Below, piece by piece: positions 42,456 through 55,847 of a DNA stretch of 64,000 nt; within the stretch, counting starts at the first letter, position 1; each line of letters starts with the position of its first letter. This DNA is from Psococerastis gibbosa. Taxonomy: Eukaryota; Arthropoda; Insecta; Psocodea; Psocidae. A program made the position numbers and the translations under genes. The notes beneath the pieces are model-generated. The model had not been told where the DNA came from, made no database searches, and saw nothing but the letters and a program-made list of their open reading frames with translations. Location of the stretch: positions 4,340,001 to 4,404,000 of the forward strand of contig OZ020485.1 in assembly GCA_963971405.1 (NCBI GenBank). The letters run 5' to 3'.

Positions 42456-44057
42456 GTGAGTTATTCATATTTTCCCCCAATAGCCTGAAATTTAACTGGA
42501 AAGCAAAACAATGGGCAATGGCAGCCGGTTCCAAATAATAGTGGAGCCTTTTGCCCTTTTCTGATTAGAGAAGATTAGGCTCAGTGTAGTTTCAGGGAAA
42601 GTCTAAACCTAGACGGTCTAGTCCTTCTGAAAAATAAATTCTTAAAACTTATCCGGGGAATTTTTTTAAATTTTAAAACGATCGCGACGCAGCAAGCGCG
42701 CTGGGAAATTTGTCAAATTGATTCAAATGAGTTGGTACAAAACTTCTGGGTTTACTACAGTACACACTAATTTTTCATGGGAACAAAAAATTTGTTTGTG
42801 ATTGGTTGGTTAAAAAAACAGTCTGAATGCGCTTCAGAACATTTCTAGGTCGCTGGGAAAACCGACCACCTGTGACAAGTCAGCCACCGAAATCTGCTGA
42901 AGTAGCCTCGGACCCATTTCCTCGAATCACAAATTTTTCAGTGGATCACCAGCGTTTGAATCGTCCTTGAGTACTGGCCACTGGGCTTTAGATAGAAGGT
43001 TTTTGACGCTGGCATGAAGCTTGTGCATGGTCTTTGCACTAGAGTATAGTTTCAGCTCAGTGTCAGAAATCTTGTGGAGTTTGTTCAGAATACACTTTTT
43101 GTAAATAATTTGTTTGGTTTCAGCCGTCAGCACAGAAGTGTCATGCGTCCTGTCGCTGGTGCTATGTCTTCTGTTGTTCTCAGGCACACAGACCTACAGA
43201 CACTGGCTGGCTGCCACCCCCTTGGGAACCATCCTTGGAGGCTACCTGTCTTCCTGGCTGTTTACTGCACTCCTGACGGTACGTTTTTCTGCATCTTTCC
43301 TGTCCTCCTTCGTCCAAGAGGTTTAGACAAAGAGACCCAAGGAGAAGAAGGCACTATAACTGTTTTTCACTAGCAACATTCAATTACTGGAAGATAAAGA
43401 GAGATGGGGTAGGGTGACAATGGTGTAGAGGTTAACATGCCGCCACAAGCTCGCATTCATATCTAGTTCTCCAATATTTCATATTATCTTTCTTCAAGGT
43501 CAGCAGGGCCATTTTTGCGATGTCTTGTGGAAACACATCATGTTCAATGGTCTCAATGACGATATGTACATGATGGATACTGCAAAAAACCTGTCATAAC
43601 GCAAACACTGCTGGTCTGATGAGTGTGTACCGGACGATATAGACATATAGGCAAAGATGGTACAATGGATTTGTTTTCGGAAGTAACACTGAGTCTGGTG
43701 GGGATGTCGTGGCTGCAGCCGCTACTGTACACCGCTTTTGCGTCACATGTCACATCTTCTCTTGCCCGTCTCTCTACTTTATGACCACTAGTTAATATCC
43801 CATATGTTATGTTGCAGTTGATTGGTAACATAGAGACGATAACACTCGGCAAAGGCAGCACAGTGGGTTTGTTTCCGGAAGTAACATTGAGTCTGGTGGG
43901 TGCCGTGGCAGCAGCCGCTATGGTACACCGCGTTTGCGTCACAACGTGTCTCCTCTTCTCTGCCTTGTCTCTCTATTTTATGAACCAGTTGGCTCAAAAA
44001 ACCTACGTAGTTCCCGCACCTGCAGTGAATGTCGCCTACAAAAAGAAGAGAAATTAG
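42452..44057 (+). CDS. KRTCAP2: KRTCAP2 (keratinocyte-associated protein 2), oligosaccharyltransferase subunit
   Basis: Three exons (42452-42455, 43124-43278, 43818-44057) join in frame to 132 residues plus TAG, close to the human length of about 136. The protein starts MAVSTEVSCVLSLVLCLLLF, continues LAATPLGTILGGYLSSWLF, and ends with the conserved HRVCVTTC, then YFMNQ and the terminal KKKRN, all hallmarks of this family. It is a small multi-pass ER membrane protein; in vertebrates it belongs to the STT3A oligosaccharyltransferase complex and helps dock it at the Sec61 translocon for co-translational N-glycosylation. Three hydrophobic segments are visible. All splice sites are GT-AG. A decayed copy of exon 3 lies in intron 2. 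ATTAAA at 44429-44434 is a plausible polyadenylation signal. Confidence 0.93.
43124..43278 (+). CDS. KRTCAP2: KRTCAP2 coding exon 2
   Basis: 155 bases. Acceptor GGTTTCAG, donor GTACGT, ending phase 0 after LFTALLT. It encodes the first two hydrophobic segments. Confidence 0.9.
43633..43792 (+). pseudogene. decayed duplicate of KRTCAP2 exon 3
   Basis: Runs of near identity to exon 3: GGTACAATGGATTTGTTTTC against GCACAGTGGGTTTGTTTCC, then GGAAGTAACACTGAGTCTGG, GTACACCGCTTTTGCGTCAC and CGTCTCTCTACTTTATGACC. It is frame-shifted (single-base losses) and contains stops, and lies 25-185 bases upstream of exon 3. Confidence 0.85.
43818..44057 (+). CDS. KRTCAP2: KRTCAP2 coding exon 3
   Basis: 240 bases, acceptor TGTTGCAG, reading LIGNIETITLGKGSTVGLFP, then the conserved MVHRVCVTTC and the C-terminal KKKRN before TAG. 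Confidence 0.93.
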   Translation: MIGNIETITLGKGSTVGLFPEVTLSLVGAVAAAAMVHRVCVTTCLLFSALSLYFMNQLAQKTYVVPAPAVNVAYKKKRN

Positions 44058-44428
44058 GGTGTCTGAATTGAAAATGTCTAGGGATCTCATTAAGTCGTTT
44101 TTATATCGTGGATTTTTTATCTATGGCGTTTTGTATTGAGTTGTTAGGGGAAAATGGCGTGATTCAGTATAGTGGAGTTCTTTACAGGAGACGTGTTTTA
44201 GTCTTGTAACCAGTCAGAACACGTTTAGGACGCTTCCATGCAACAAATCCCGCCCTGGCTCAAAAGCGTGCTCTGATGGTCAAAAGGATACCAGGAAATT
44301 GGACGATATTTTACGAAAATTCCTAGGCAGGAACAAACCGGTAAATCACCACACGTGTAAAACGATAGACTTATTGTGACACTCGTCGGGATAGCCTAAT
44401 TTTTCCTTTTGACGTATAATTGAATGAA

Positions 44429-44434
44429 ATTAAA
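44429..44434 (+). terminator. putative polyadenylation signal of KRTCAP2
   Basis: ATTAAA about 370 bases past the stop codon, in an otherwise gene-free stretch. Position only; the cleavage site is not known. Confidence 0.4.
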
Positions 44435-44931
44435 GATTTAAGGTTCCGATATATCGTATGTTTTCTCATTTTTCTGTAACATGTGCGTATGTTTCCGTAC
44501 CCCTTATGTTTGACTTACTATTATATTTTATATATATTAACTACATTAAGACTTAGAGGTGAGGAAACTCTGCCTACATAGGGATATTGAGCTGGCTCCA
44601 ACAACATATCAGAATTTAACAAAAATAATTCTAATCAAACTGAAGGCGCAGTAATTACTTCCAAATTAACTACTTCGGAATCGAGTACAGGATCGGCAGG
44701 AGGGATTCAATGCGAAAAATACTCGTCTTTATTCGGAATCGGAATCGATACACACTGACCTATATAATGCTTTTATTGCGCAACAGGGTGTACGATTCGA
44801 TCTGACATCATTTGGTTATTGGTTCAGTAAGAAGACGGGGTCAGAAAAAAGCTTTACTCCTGGTTTAATGGAAGTTCTAGCCTGGGCGCCATTATTGGGA
44901 TGGAGTTGACCTCCCTGGAGTTGTACTAGTT

Positions 44932-45080
44932 AGTTAGTTTCTAACGCCTGCTTTCAGCATTTCTGCTTTAAGCAACCCTGTCAGCCTGGCGGGGGGAGTG
45001 AGTCTGTTAACTTGAGGCACCCTAACGGCAGACTCTTTCACCTCGGGGAAAGGGGAGCTGACTAACAGGGTGGACCTGTA
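44932..45080. repeat. dispersed repeat family C, copy 2
   Basis: Nearly identical to 53057-53200: TTTCTGCTTTAAGCAACCC, TCAGCCTGGCGGGGGGAGTG, TTGAGGCACCCTAA, GACTCTTTCACCTCGGGG. It abuts a family A repeat. Confidence 0.75.
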
Positions 45081-45089
45081 GTGGAGTTG

Positions 45090-45800
45090 TGACGTAAATT
45101 ATAGGTCAGACCAACATATTCCCACACAGCAATAATGGCAGGGCACGCAATGAATTTGAGCGTGAATTTGCTTTCATTTTATCAAAAAAAAATTTTTTTT
45201 GCACAAAACCCAACAGTTTTTTGGATAAGCAAACTGTCCGGTTTCGTTACTCAATTTAACACCTAAAACATGTCTAAAGTTAGAAATCACCAATGGAAAG
45301 GTTTCGCAGAAAAATTATTTTTTAGTCATTTTTCATAAAAATTTAGTTATTTTTATTTTTTTACCCCCCGAAGCAAACTATCAAGGGGCAAGCGACCCCC
45401 CGCATTTTATAAAAATTAATAACGACTACAATATATGTGAATTTAAAAGAAATCGTTGGAGCCGTTTTTGAGAAATAATTTTTTTAGACGTTTTTTGGGA
45501 GTTTTTTGAGAATAACCCCCCCCCCCCCAAATTGAGTTAGCCCAAAATAAACGAAGCGGTCACGAGGCATGATTTTTATAAACCTACATGCCAAATTTCA
45601 TCGAAATCCATCGAGTAGTTTGCCCGGAAATCAATGAACACACAGACAGAGCGACAGACAGACAGACATTTCGTAAAAACCACTTTTTTGGGTTCCTGGG
45701 ATCTCAAAACGTGTAAATCCGTTGAATTCTCGGAATCGAAAATTTCGACCGTCGACACAACGCTTTCCATATACTAACCTACGTATAAATTGGAAAGCAA
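45090..45800 (-). repeat. 850-bp dispersed repeat (family A)
   Basis: Contains GACA units (45640-45668), a C run (45515-45529), GTTTTTTGGGAGTTTTTTGAG and the right end CTACGTATAAATTGGAAAGC. The left end is replaced at the family C repeat. Confidence 0.8.
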
Positions 45801-46140
45801 AAATATTACGTATATACCTACCATCTCAATCCTTGAACCTATAATCCTTGAATCTATAAAATTAGTGTACGGAGTATGGACAACTTTCTAGTACCGTAGC
45901 ATGGCTTTCATTCTCCATCTGCCCTTGAAGCAGGTAGGCGACAGGTATATTGCAAAATTTTGCCCCAATTTGTAGAGGACCATCCTGCAATTTTTTGGTC
46001 TGCACCTCTTTTGAAAGAAGTTTTGGTTGGCTTCTATACGCTTCATTACAGTCATATTGTGATAGTCCGAACCAACTATGTGGAATTGTTACAGAATAAT
46101 AAATAATTAGTAATTATAAAAGGAGGAAAGATTAGTGTAA

Positions 46141-46522
46141 GGTGCCCATTCCATTGACCGGCTAGGGCTATTTCCAAAACGGTGACGTGGTAGCAGACAC
46201 TCAAGACTTAGGTGGCGTTTCCATCGACCTCGCATTGCAGAATTGACGGAAATGTTTATTTTCCTCTATGCCATAGTTAAAATTGATCAATGATCATACA
46301 ATAAAATCACAAACAAACAAACTAAAATTAAAAAATGGCTTCATGGGATATGTTAATTACAAACATTTTAATAGATTTCTATAAAAAGAAAAACAAACAT
46401 TGCCGTCAATGTCACTTGCAATCTGCAATGCGAGGTCGGTGGAGACGCTACCTAAGTCTTGAGTGTCTGCTACCACGTCACCGTTTTGGAAATAGCCCTA
46501 GCCGGTCAATGGAATGGGCGCC
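46141..46522. mobile_element. PIF/Harbinger-type MITE 4, upstream of lamin
   Basis: Ends GGTGCCCATTCCATTGACC and GGTCAATGGAATGGGCGCC, with inverted arms of about 110 bases (CTATTTCCAAAACGGTGACG, GTAGCAGACACTCAAGACTT). Flanked by TAA and TTA. Core TTAAAATTGATCAATGATCA as in the MITE at 25489. It ends 412 bases before the lamin start codon; the interval 46523-46934 has no recognised promoter motif. Confidence 0.85.
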
Positions 46523-46934
46523 TTAACAGTAAATCAAGGCTTCCCGCCTCGGAAAAGAGTCAATCAATACCGCACTTACAATAATTTCTTATTTTAATTA
46601 TTAGATTAATATTATATAAGTAAGCGGTACAAAGAAGCATAAAATGGAATTGCCAGCACTATAAAAGTTGATGTTATATAAAAATGTAATCTACGTACGC
46701 CTAATGGTTAAATGTAATAATATAATTTTAAACTTAATAATTGAGGGTTAAGATTGAAAATGGGCGGGAATGTTATGTTGGCTATGCCTAGCAAGCAACC
46801 AAGCAGCATCATCATTCCAAGTCGGCAACATTGCCGTGTGGATGACGTCATTTTTAAATCGGGCCGGTGCGTTTGTTGTGGAAGGCGTTATTCGGTCTGT
46901 GTTTGTGTTAATTTAAATCTAACCATAGTGTACT

Positions 46935-47341
46935 ATGGCATCAAAAGTAAGCAAAAAAACGACGACGGCTTCGGCCTCGTCCAGTGTAATATATTCTACA
47001 CCCCAAGAACCCTCTAGTAGCGGCCCCCAGAGGTCCCGCAGCCCGCTTAGCCCAACTCGGCTAAGCCGATACCAAGAAAAGGAAGAGATGAAGAATTTGA
47101 ACGATCGGCTTGCGTGTTACATGGATACAGTCCGAGCATTGGAACAAGAAAATTCCAGGCTAATCAAAGAGGTTAAAATTACGGAAGAGACTATTTCAAA
47201 GGAGAAAGCGACCTACTGCTCGATGTATGAACAAGAACTTGCAGACGCGCGCAGGGCTTTGGACGGAACTTCCAACTCTTTGGCACGCTATGAAATTGAA
47301 AACAAGCGTTTGAAAGAAGAGAATGACGAGCTAAAGGCCGG
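46935..47341 (+). CDS. Lam: lamin exon 1 (head, coil 1A, part of coil 1B)
   Basis: 407 bases ending in phase 2 after ENDELKAG, donor GTAAAT. This intron position and phase match the end of vertebrate lamin exon 1 (FKELKAR). The start ATG sits in TACTATGG and gives [11 protein letters not shown]. Confidence 0.94.
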
Positions 47342-50300
47342 GTAAATATTTATTCAATAATTGTACGGGTATTATTAGAAACATGGTACATCCGGGTTAC
47401 GTTTGCAGTGTGTCAAGGGCAGGAAGCCGGCATAAGTAGGTGTAGAATCAGGGGCAAGAACAAGTTTGCCAATTGCTTAAAATAAAGCTGTACAGTACAA
47501 TAAACAGTACCAAACACATGCGAGGATCTTCCAGTGAGTTTGCTCGCGGCTTTGAGCCATAAATGAGTTGCCAAAGCAATGCTGCTCTTCATAGTTCATG
47601 ATCATCCGGTGTAGCCAGGACACTACTTCGGTCACTGTCTTTGAAACTTTGAATATATAATATAGTATGTGGTCACTATACATTTAAAACGTCACTTACC
47701 ATAACAATGCTCATTAATGCATAAAAATTGGTCAAATATTGTCTCAATGCCATCGATCAAACAATCTTTGTCCATCACCCACCAAGGTGGGATAGACGGC
47801 GTCCAAAACAAGAAATCTAAAACAGAAACAAAAAATTTCATGCGGAAGCATACGTTAGAGGGGGGGGGGGGGTTTATGTTTGAGCATCCCAGCTTATTTC
47901 CCTGAACTCGTCCAAGCTGTACAGTGGACATTCTTTAATTTTCCTTGTCACCACGGCCTTTTATCCTGAATAATCATTATTAGTAAGGCTGATAGGTAGG
48001 GCGTTGTAGTACCTCATTGCCGAGTTTGGGAATGATGCGATGGACCTACTCCGCCTGCATCCGGGCAGATCCAAACGGTGAGCATTTCTTGTGTTATGCA
48101 GATGGACAGTATTTCTTTCAGGGAACAGTTCTATGTTGGCTTTAATGTGCATTAAGTATGAAAGAATATATTGGCTGTACTCCGTTGGGATGCCCATAGA
48201 TGCAAACAGAGGTCGGCAGTGGTCTCTCCACCCGCTGAACGCCACAATCCTGACAGCCTTTTTCTGCAACAAAAGAACATCGGCCTACGGCAAGAATCAT
48301 GGAGTTATGTTCTATAGCTATAAGCCCTGTACACATGGACGATTTATAGAGCCGCGATTTGCCTACGTCTTTTTCTTTGCTGCCATAGGGCTAGCAGAAC
48401 ATTTCCTGACTATTTCGGGGACTGGCGTGAACCCGACCACACGAAAGTGCACAGGTTTCCCCCTGACACGCAGGATCATAGAAATCTTCTGAACTAGACT
48501 TTGTGGATTCACAACAACCATTCACCAAGTTCTATCCCTCAGGACACGTAGAGTAGTGGTAGGACTCCGACTTTCACCCGAAAAGTTGTTGGTTCGAGTC
48601 CCACACTTGCTACATTTTCAGGCCAGGCTTCGGAGGGCATGTAAAGCAGGCGGTCCCTGGCCTTCCTAGATGCGTGTAAGACAGGGCTTTATAGCCCTAA
48701 CTCCGCTAGGTTGGCTTAGTAATTGAACCAAAAAAGTCAATGTTTATTTATGCCTTTAATGGAGAAGGCGTCTACGACTGCGTGAATCGCCCGTGTTTAC
48801 AGGGCCATAGACTTCGAAATACGTTGCATTTTTTTATTTTTTTTTTAAATTGGGGTACAGGTGTTACCTGTGTGCACTTAAGCCTATTTGGCCTATTGTG
48901 CCCCTACAACAAAGTATCTACATCACTTCTACATCTCTTCCTCGAGAACTATCTCCCTCAGGAGAACCAGGATCTTGAGGGGATTTAGAAGTTGTAGGTC
49001 TTTTACATGTAACTGCAAGCTTCCCGAGCATGCTGCTTTTCTTCGTGCGATTGTATCGCAATGAAGGAGGATGTGCTTGAGGTCCTCCGCTCCTTCATTG
49101 CAGAATCTGCAAGACTGTAGTTGTATCCCCAAGAGACTTCAGATATATAACCCTAAGACCAAAGACGCCAAGGCCTGTTCTTGGTTTTGTACGTCCTAGC
49201 TTAGAGCCATCAGTAAACCACTTGATTGTGTGACTATTGTGAATTCCTGCTGATTCGCAGTATTCTTTCTTTGTCCCTAATATAGTTTCGAATTCCCTCC
49301 TAAAACAGTATTTTGGATGGATTCTATCGCTTGGCATATCCAGGCAGTGGTCAGACGTAGTCAGAGAGGCTGAGTCTCTCTTAACTGCCCTTCCACTCTT
49401 TTTTAACCCGCTCCTAATAATGCCCTTTCGGCTGAAGTTTCCACTGCAACATGGAGGGATGGGAAGTCCAGTACTATCTCCATTGCTGCAGTGGGACAGG
49501 ATTTCATAGCCCCTGTAAAGCATCATGTTAGAGAATACGGGCTTCTGAATGTAGCCATAATTTGGATTATTCAAAGAAAAATTCTCATGTGGTTTGATTT
49601 TGCCGTGTCCATGAAGCCATGACGAATGGTATGGTTACAGCAGGAAAAGACAGGCTGTACGTTGCATAGACGCCTTTTATACAAAGAAAACTTCGATGGA
49701 ATGACAACGAGATATGTATTGTAGTTTATGTATAACATGACTGTGTTATGTTATCTGAATGGGCATGCTTATTAAGAAATAAATAAAAAAAACTATTTTA
49801 CTGCATATCAGCGTGAAAATTTCAATATTGATATTACAAGAAGGTCGGTGGGGGAGCTCTACTGTAGATGAGATGGGACACTAGGATGTTTCTTTTATTT
49901 CTTTGGCCCAAGCACGCCTTGCTGCCACAATGGGATTTGCGATTGTTTGAAAAGGCATAATTATCTGATGATGAATTTGTGGGGCTCTTTGTGCAGCCTC
50001 AAATTAAAGGCGCCAATCCTAAATTTGTAAAACAGAAATGATGTCAATATCAGTCGCATCATTCCCAAACTCGGCAATGAGATACTACAACGCCCTACCC
50101 ATCAGCCTTACTAATAAGGATTTTTCAGGATACAAGGCCGTGGTGACAAGGAAAATTGATTGATTGATTGATTGAAAATAAATTAAAACAACTAGGCCTA
50201 ACCAAAAAATAAACACTACAAAAAGTCACAAATAGAACATAACATTAACCTGTAAGTCGTCACAAATCCAAGTTGTCAGAGTAAGCCTTAAGCAATTAAT

Positions 50301-53300
50301 TATAAAAATTAATACGGTTCGCCCCTTTTGGTAATAATCGTTTTACCGGAATACTGCATGTAAGCCCCATAAGGGAGGCTTGTGGCAGGATTCGCCAAAA
50401 GACTACAAACTGTTATTATAGGGAGTACGAACTACATTATTACAAGTGTAAATAAAATAATAATAATACAGTTATATAGTGAGTTAATGTTAAATAAGTT
50501 AAAATTACCTTACATTATCCTGTATAAAATAAAATTAAAATAAATCAAAAGTAACAATAATAATAATGCGTGTATTTATCAAAAAAACATTACAAATTTT
50601 ACTGAACCGGTGCCAAAAAGGCGCGTTGGGTAACAAAATTCACCACATCGAGTAATTCGTAAGCATTAGAGTAAGAAAATACGCTTAAAGTTTCCAAGGC
50701 ATGTGACTTAATTGGTCGAAGAAGGCATGTGACTTAATTTTTCGAAGAAGGCACGTGGTAGTCCACGCAAAATGAGAAAAGTATGGACTTGGAATGCTTT
50801 GATCCTGTGCAACACTACAAATATTGCTTGAACCATTTTATGTTACCTTGCTGCTCTAAGCAGGTATAATGAAAACACTTAGGACGAATATTGTATGCAA
50901 AACTTCTACTTGTAAGCTTCTGCATTTAGCCCAGGGTAGATCCCTGAAAAATGGCGAAAAAAACATTAAATTATAGTAGAATGAAACGGAAGATATAAGA
51001 CAGACTTTAAAAGAAAAATAAATTACGGGCGATCTGAGTTCGGGAGGCAGGTAGGGGTGGTTTTTAAGGGTGAAATACGGTACATCTTCAATTTCGACAA
51101 AACTACAAGTCCTATGGAAAAACGTCAATTAGCAAAAAGGTAGATAATAAGAAGATGTACAACTTTAATTATTACACTTCTTTCACATAACCTCAAACTT
51201 TATGAAAGAAATTCTAAAAACCAGGGTTTTGGTTTTTTATTTTTAACTTTCACCAAAAAAAATGTACGTGAAAATTGGGGGGAACTTACTTTTTTATGTT
51301 CTAAATACTCTAATATTTTTTATTAAAAATATTAATTTTTTCCAACTAATTTTGACTATATATGGAAAAAAAATTTCAATCGAAAAATCTCACGTCAAAA
51401 TGTCGATTTTTTTAAAAATTAGGTAGGCTTTTTGTTCGTTGGAATCTCTACTTTCCGATGGTATAAAGAACAATATACTTTACTGTGCAAAATTTTCTTA
51501 AAAAAATGCAAAAAACGAAATCGAAAAATGATGTCTTTAATATTTAAAATATAGTCATTTTTAGTTTTTAGTCATCAAAAATTACAATAACTCGCAAATG
51601 ATATTGTATTAAAATATCATTCGATTTTATTTTTTTAGGTTATGTAACGTTAAACATATTATTTAAGAACGAAAATATTACTTTTTTTATTTTAGAGCTG
51701 ATTGACAGAGATGTAAATATAGGGCTTAGATAAACTAAATTGACCGGACTATGTTTTAAATATTAGAGACATCATTTTTCGATTTCGTTTTTTGCATTTG
51801 CAATGCTTTCTACAAATCCGACTACGAATGCAACATTCTACTATGGTGCGTACATAACCACAACAGATGATGTATCGGCCATAGCAATTATGTCTCAACC
51901 TACTCTTTGAAGAGATAAGTTGTCACGTCTTCATGATAATCTGTATTGCAGTCCTTCATGATCGCTTTCGTTATACTATAAAATTGTATGTAAATAGTAA
52001 AAGAAATTGGGTTAGCCTATATAAATTTAAAATGGCCCCGAGATATGGTTTTTGCCGAATTTCATCAAAATCCGTCATCGAGTAGTTCGTCCAAGAATCC
52101 ACGAACGGACAGATATTGCGTTAAAAAAAAAAAAAAAAAAAAAACTGGGTGCTTGGGACCTCCGGTTAATCCGGTTAAATCTCGGAACAACCAGAAATCG
52201 TAGTGGCAGTAATGGCAGGCACCATATTGCACTTTCCCGCCAATTAACTCAAACTTAATACCTAGTTCTAGTAGAAGCTTTACGGTGCTGACTTCGAACT
52301 GGTCTGAACCCAGAAAATGACTAGGGTTATATTCGGCGATGAACGAATTTAACGGCGATGTGTGGGATATACAACCTGGTGGCCTTGACCGACTCTTGTT
52401 TGTTCAGTAAAGTCTATCGTCAATATATGAATGAGTTGAAAGCCCCCCCCCCCCTCTGACGTCATCTGTGGATGGTGCATGGAATTATGCGGTCATCTTT
52501 TGGTATGCTGTTAGGTAGAGCACATGTCTTCGAGAGGAGGTCACGGTTTTGAATTCGGACAATCACATTTTTCTTCTCTCGTTTAGTGAATAAAATTGCA
52601 TTGCTTAGTATTCGGACGATTCCAATTTTATTTCTACTCTCTGTGACAACAGACAAATCGCCTACATTGGACTGGGGGTCCTGAGCTCAAATCGGGACTT
52701 AAAATTTGTTTTTAACAATTCCTTGTCCCTTGTGACGCGCTGGTATTATGCGATCATCCTCTGAGTTCGAATGCGGACATTCAACTACTTGATTTACTTC
52801 TTGGTTTCTTGTGACGACATGTTGTGAACTATGCAGTCATCTTCTTGGAATGCGGTCAGGTGGAACACAGCTCGAATTTTGCTCAGCAAATTATTTTTTC
52901 TCAAATGTTACGCGAACAACAGTCAAAGCTTGCATCGCATAAATCATTTGTTATAGGACGGTTGTTCGCGAAACACTGGCACAGTATGCCTCAGTCAACT
53001 GACTGGTATTTTTCTGCTATGGCGTATGGCTCTATGGCTCAATTTAGCGTGTTTTTGTTTCCAACGCCTGCTTTCAGCTTTAAGCAACCCTGTCAGCCTG
53101 GCGGGGGGAGTGAGTCTGTTTGTTAACTTGAGGCACCCTAAAGGCAGACTCTTTCACCTCGGGGGAAGGGGAGTTGACTGACAGGGTGGACCTCCTGGAT
53201 TGACAACCACGTGGGGAACATGGTAAAGTCACACGATTAAATCGGAGGTGACCAGGACTCGACACGCACGTAGATCGACTGGTATAGTCTCAGCGCGTTA

Positions 53301-55801
53301 TCATGTCCCACCATGTTCCCCTGTCAAAGCTGTTCACACTATCAAGTTCGCTGCAGTTTGAAACATGCTCTGCTCTAATGGATTCAACATGGTAAGGCAC
53401 TCAATTTAGCGTGGTTTTACCATTACATGCTATCGACACATAATAGACACATTCCATCATACCGTAATTGCAAGATGTTTAAAGCAACTTTCTCCAGGTC
53501 TTTAATATTTTGGCGATGACGTACCTGAGGACATGTTTTTTAACTAGAGGGTGATGCCACACCTAAGAACCTGTCAAGGTTGGATGCCTCTCGCTTCTCG
53601 CATATTAATGAAATGCCCAAACATAACATGGGACTAGACACAAAACCCGCGCGTCTTTTATCGCCGTCGTTTAACGCATTTTGTACTAAACTTGTGAAAT
53701 TCTCTGTAATTTGTTTGGGTCATCCTATTCATCCATTTTACCTATGAAATGTTATATGTTAGATGTTATATAGTAAGGGGGTAATCGTTTAAGTTTGATG
53801 GTTTAAAAGGTTGGTGAAGCAAGACGTAGGGGGCACTAGAAATTAAAATGTATACATATTGTATATATCCTTTGCAGGAACGAATGTTTTACCTGTTCAC
53901 GTGAAGATGGGACCCTCCCCGGTTATTATTAGTTTTTAACTTCTACTTTAATAAAAGTACTTTAATTACAATCATTAAAATTTGAGAATACCTCAAGGTA
54001 TTGTGTATATAATTCTATTTTGTTCTGATCTACTAGTACCAACAATAAAATTGTGTAATGCCTACTTAGATTTATTTATTTAATTATTATTATTCCATGT
54101 TTTTAAAATAGCTGATGAAATACCTGAAATTGTTGAGACCCCTTACCCTCAACAAGGTACAATAGATATTATATACAGCGACGTGGAGTTATGAATTCGG
54201 GGTGGCCGATTGAAGGTTAGATGTACCCCTGGGGTAACAAACACACCAGTGACACGCCTCTAGTTTTTAGTTTGTAGCTCTCTAGAAAGTAGAAATTAGA
54301 AAAATAGAAATACGAGTTTGTCTTTGACGTTACTGACGTTAGTCTGAAGTCTCACGCAGTCTTACTACCTACTCAAAACCAATTTCCCGCGCGATCAGTT
54401 ATGGTCTCAAGAGGCGAAGATGAGAAAGTCCCTACTCCAGTAATCTGTACCTCCTCGTTGTAAAAATGGAAGAGCATAACGGCGACTGAACAGATTTAAC
54501 CGATAGGAAATCGAGTTTGAGTGAAAAACACCGTCTTTTCTGTGAATGATAAGTCAACGGCGTAAGGATGCAAATGGCAACGGGATACCACTGCATTGAA
54601 TTTCCCTAGTATGCCCATCATGGTGCAAAGAAGAGGAATGCAAGATGAAGAATTCGATGCACCGGTTATAGCCCATGCAATGCCTCGTTTGTAGTATTTC
54701 CGTAACAGCGAAATTCCTACGATGATGCCTATTTAGATAAGGTCGAGAGTATAACTGCGCGGACTATACAGTACATGGGATTAGTTTATCTACAAGGCCT
54801 GAGCAAACACATAGAATCTCATTTATTCCATTCCTAAAATGTTCCGCGAAAATACACGGTGACGTTTTCTCCTGTAAATACAGCCGTAGATTGCCATGAG
54901 TCATCCACAAAGATACTGAAAGAATACAAGGTTCACATATTATATGACCAATGCGATCCTGTTTTACAGGAAATATCCCTTGTAGAGCTGCCAAAAATGT
55001 CACATGTCCTTACATGAAATCTTCTTCTTTAAATGCCCCTTTTATCGGAGATTGTCGATCATCCTGGCAATTTGGACCTTGGAGATAGTTGAAAAGGGAA
55101 ATCGCATTTAAGTTCACAGGAATATAGTCCATGGGAGTTTGTTGCATTGATTGGGTAACTTCATTTTTTTCCAAATTTCTTCAACGATTTCTTTTAAATT
55201 TCTATGTATTGTAGTACTTATTAATGTAAACAAAACCAACTATATCGCATTCCCCTTGAGAGTTTGGTTCAGGCCGTAAAAGAATAAACAAGGCATAACG
55301 GATCATAGTGAGATTCTCCAAAGTGACTTCGTGGAACTTCATCATACTTATAATTGTAGAAAGAATGAGACGCAACTGATCCACAATAAAATATATTAAA
55401 CGTGACCGGTTTCGGTAAAGATGTAAAATGTAAATAAGAGGTAAATGAAGAAATCAAGAGATGGTTTCGTATTAGAGACAGTATAGGGACGTACTTGTAT
55501 GTGGTACACTCACAACTCGTTACGAAACTACACACGGTTGAACTACACTCATTTTTTGATCAAATTTTTGATTACTGTAGTCCTATTTTATTTAAAAAGA
55601 GATCAACACAGGGCAAAAAACTGGAAAATCTGAAAAATTGCGATTATTTTATTTCAAACAAAAATAACAACAATATTGCAGACGACAACGTAGCAATATT
55701 GTTTGAAATAAAATAATCGCAATTTTTCAGATTTTCCAGTTTTTTGCCCTGTGTTGATCTCTTTTTAAATAAAATAGGACTACAGTAATCAAAAATTTGA
55801 T

Positions 55802-55847
<46 letters not shown>

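Noticed and set aside
43553..44090. Minus-strand frames over KRTCAP2 exon 3 and its relic
   Set aside because: Two similar antisense frames looked like a repeat protein, but they mirror the exon and its decayed duplicate.
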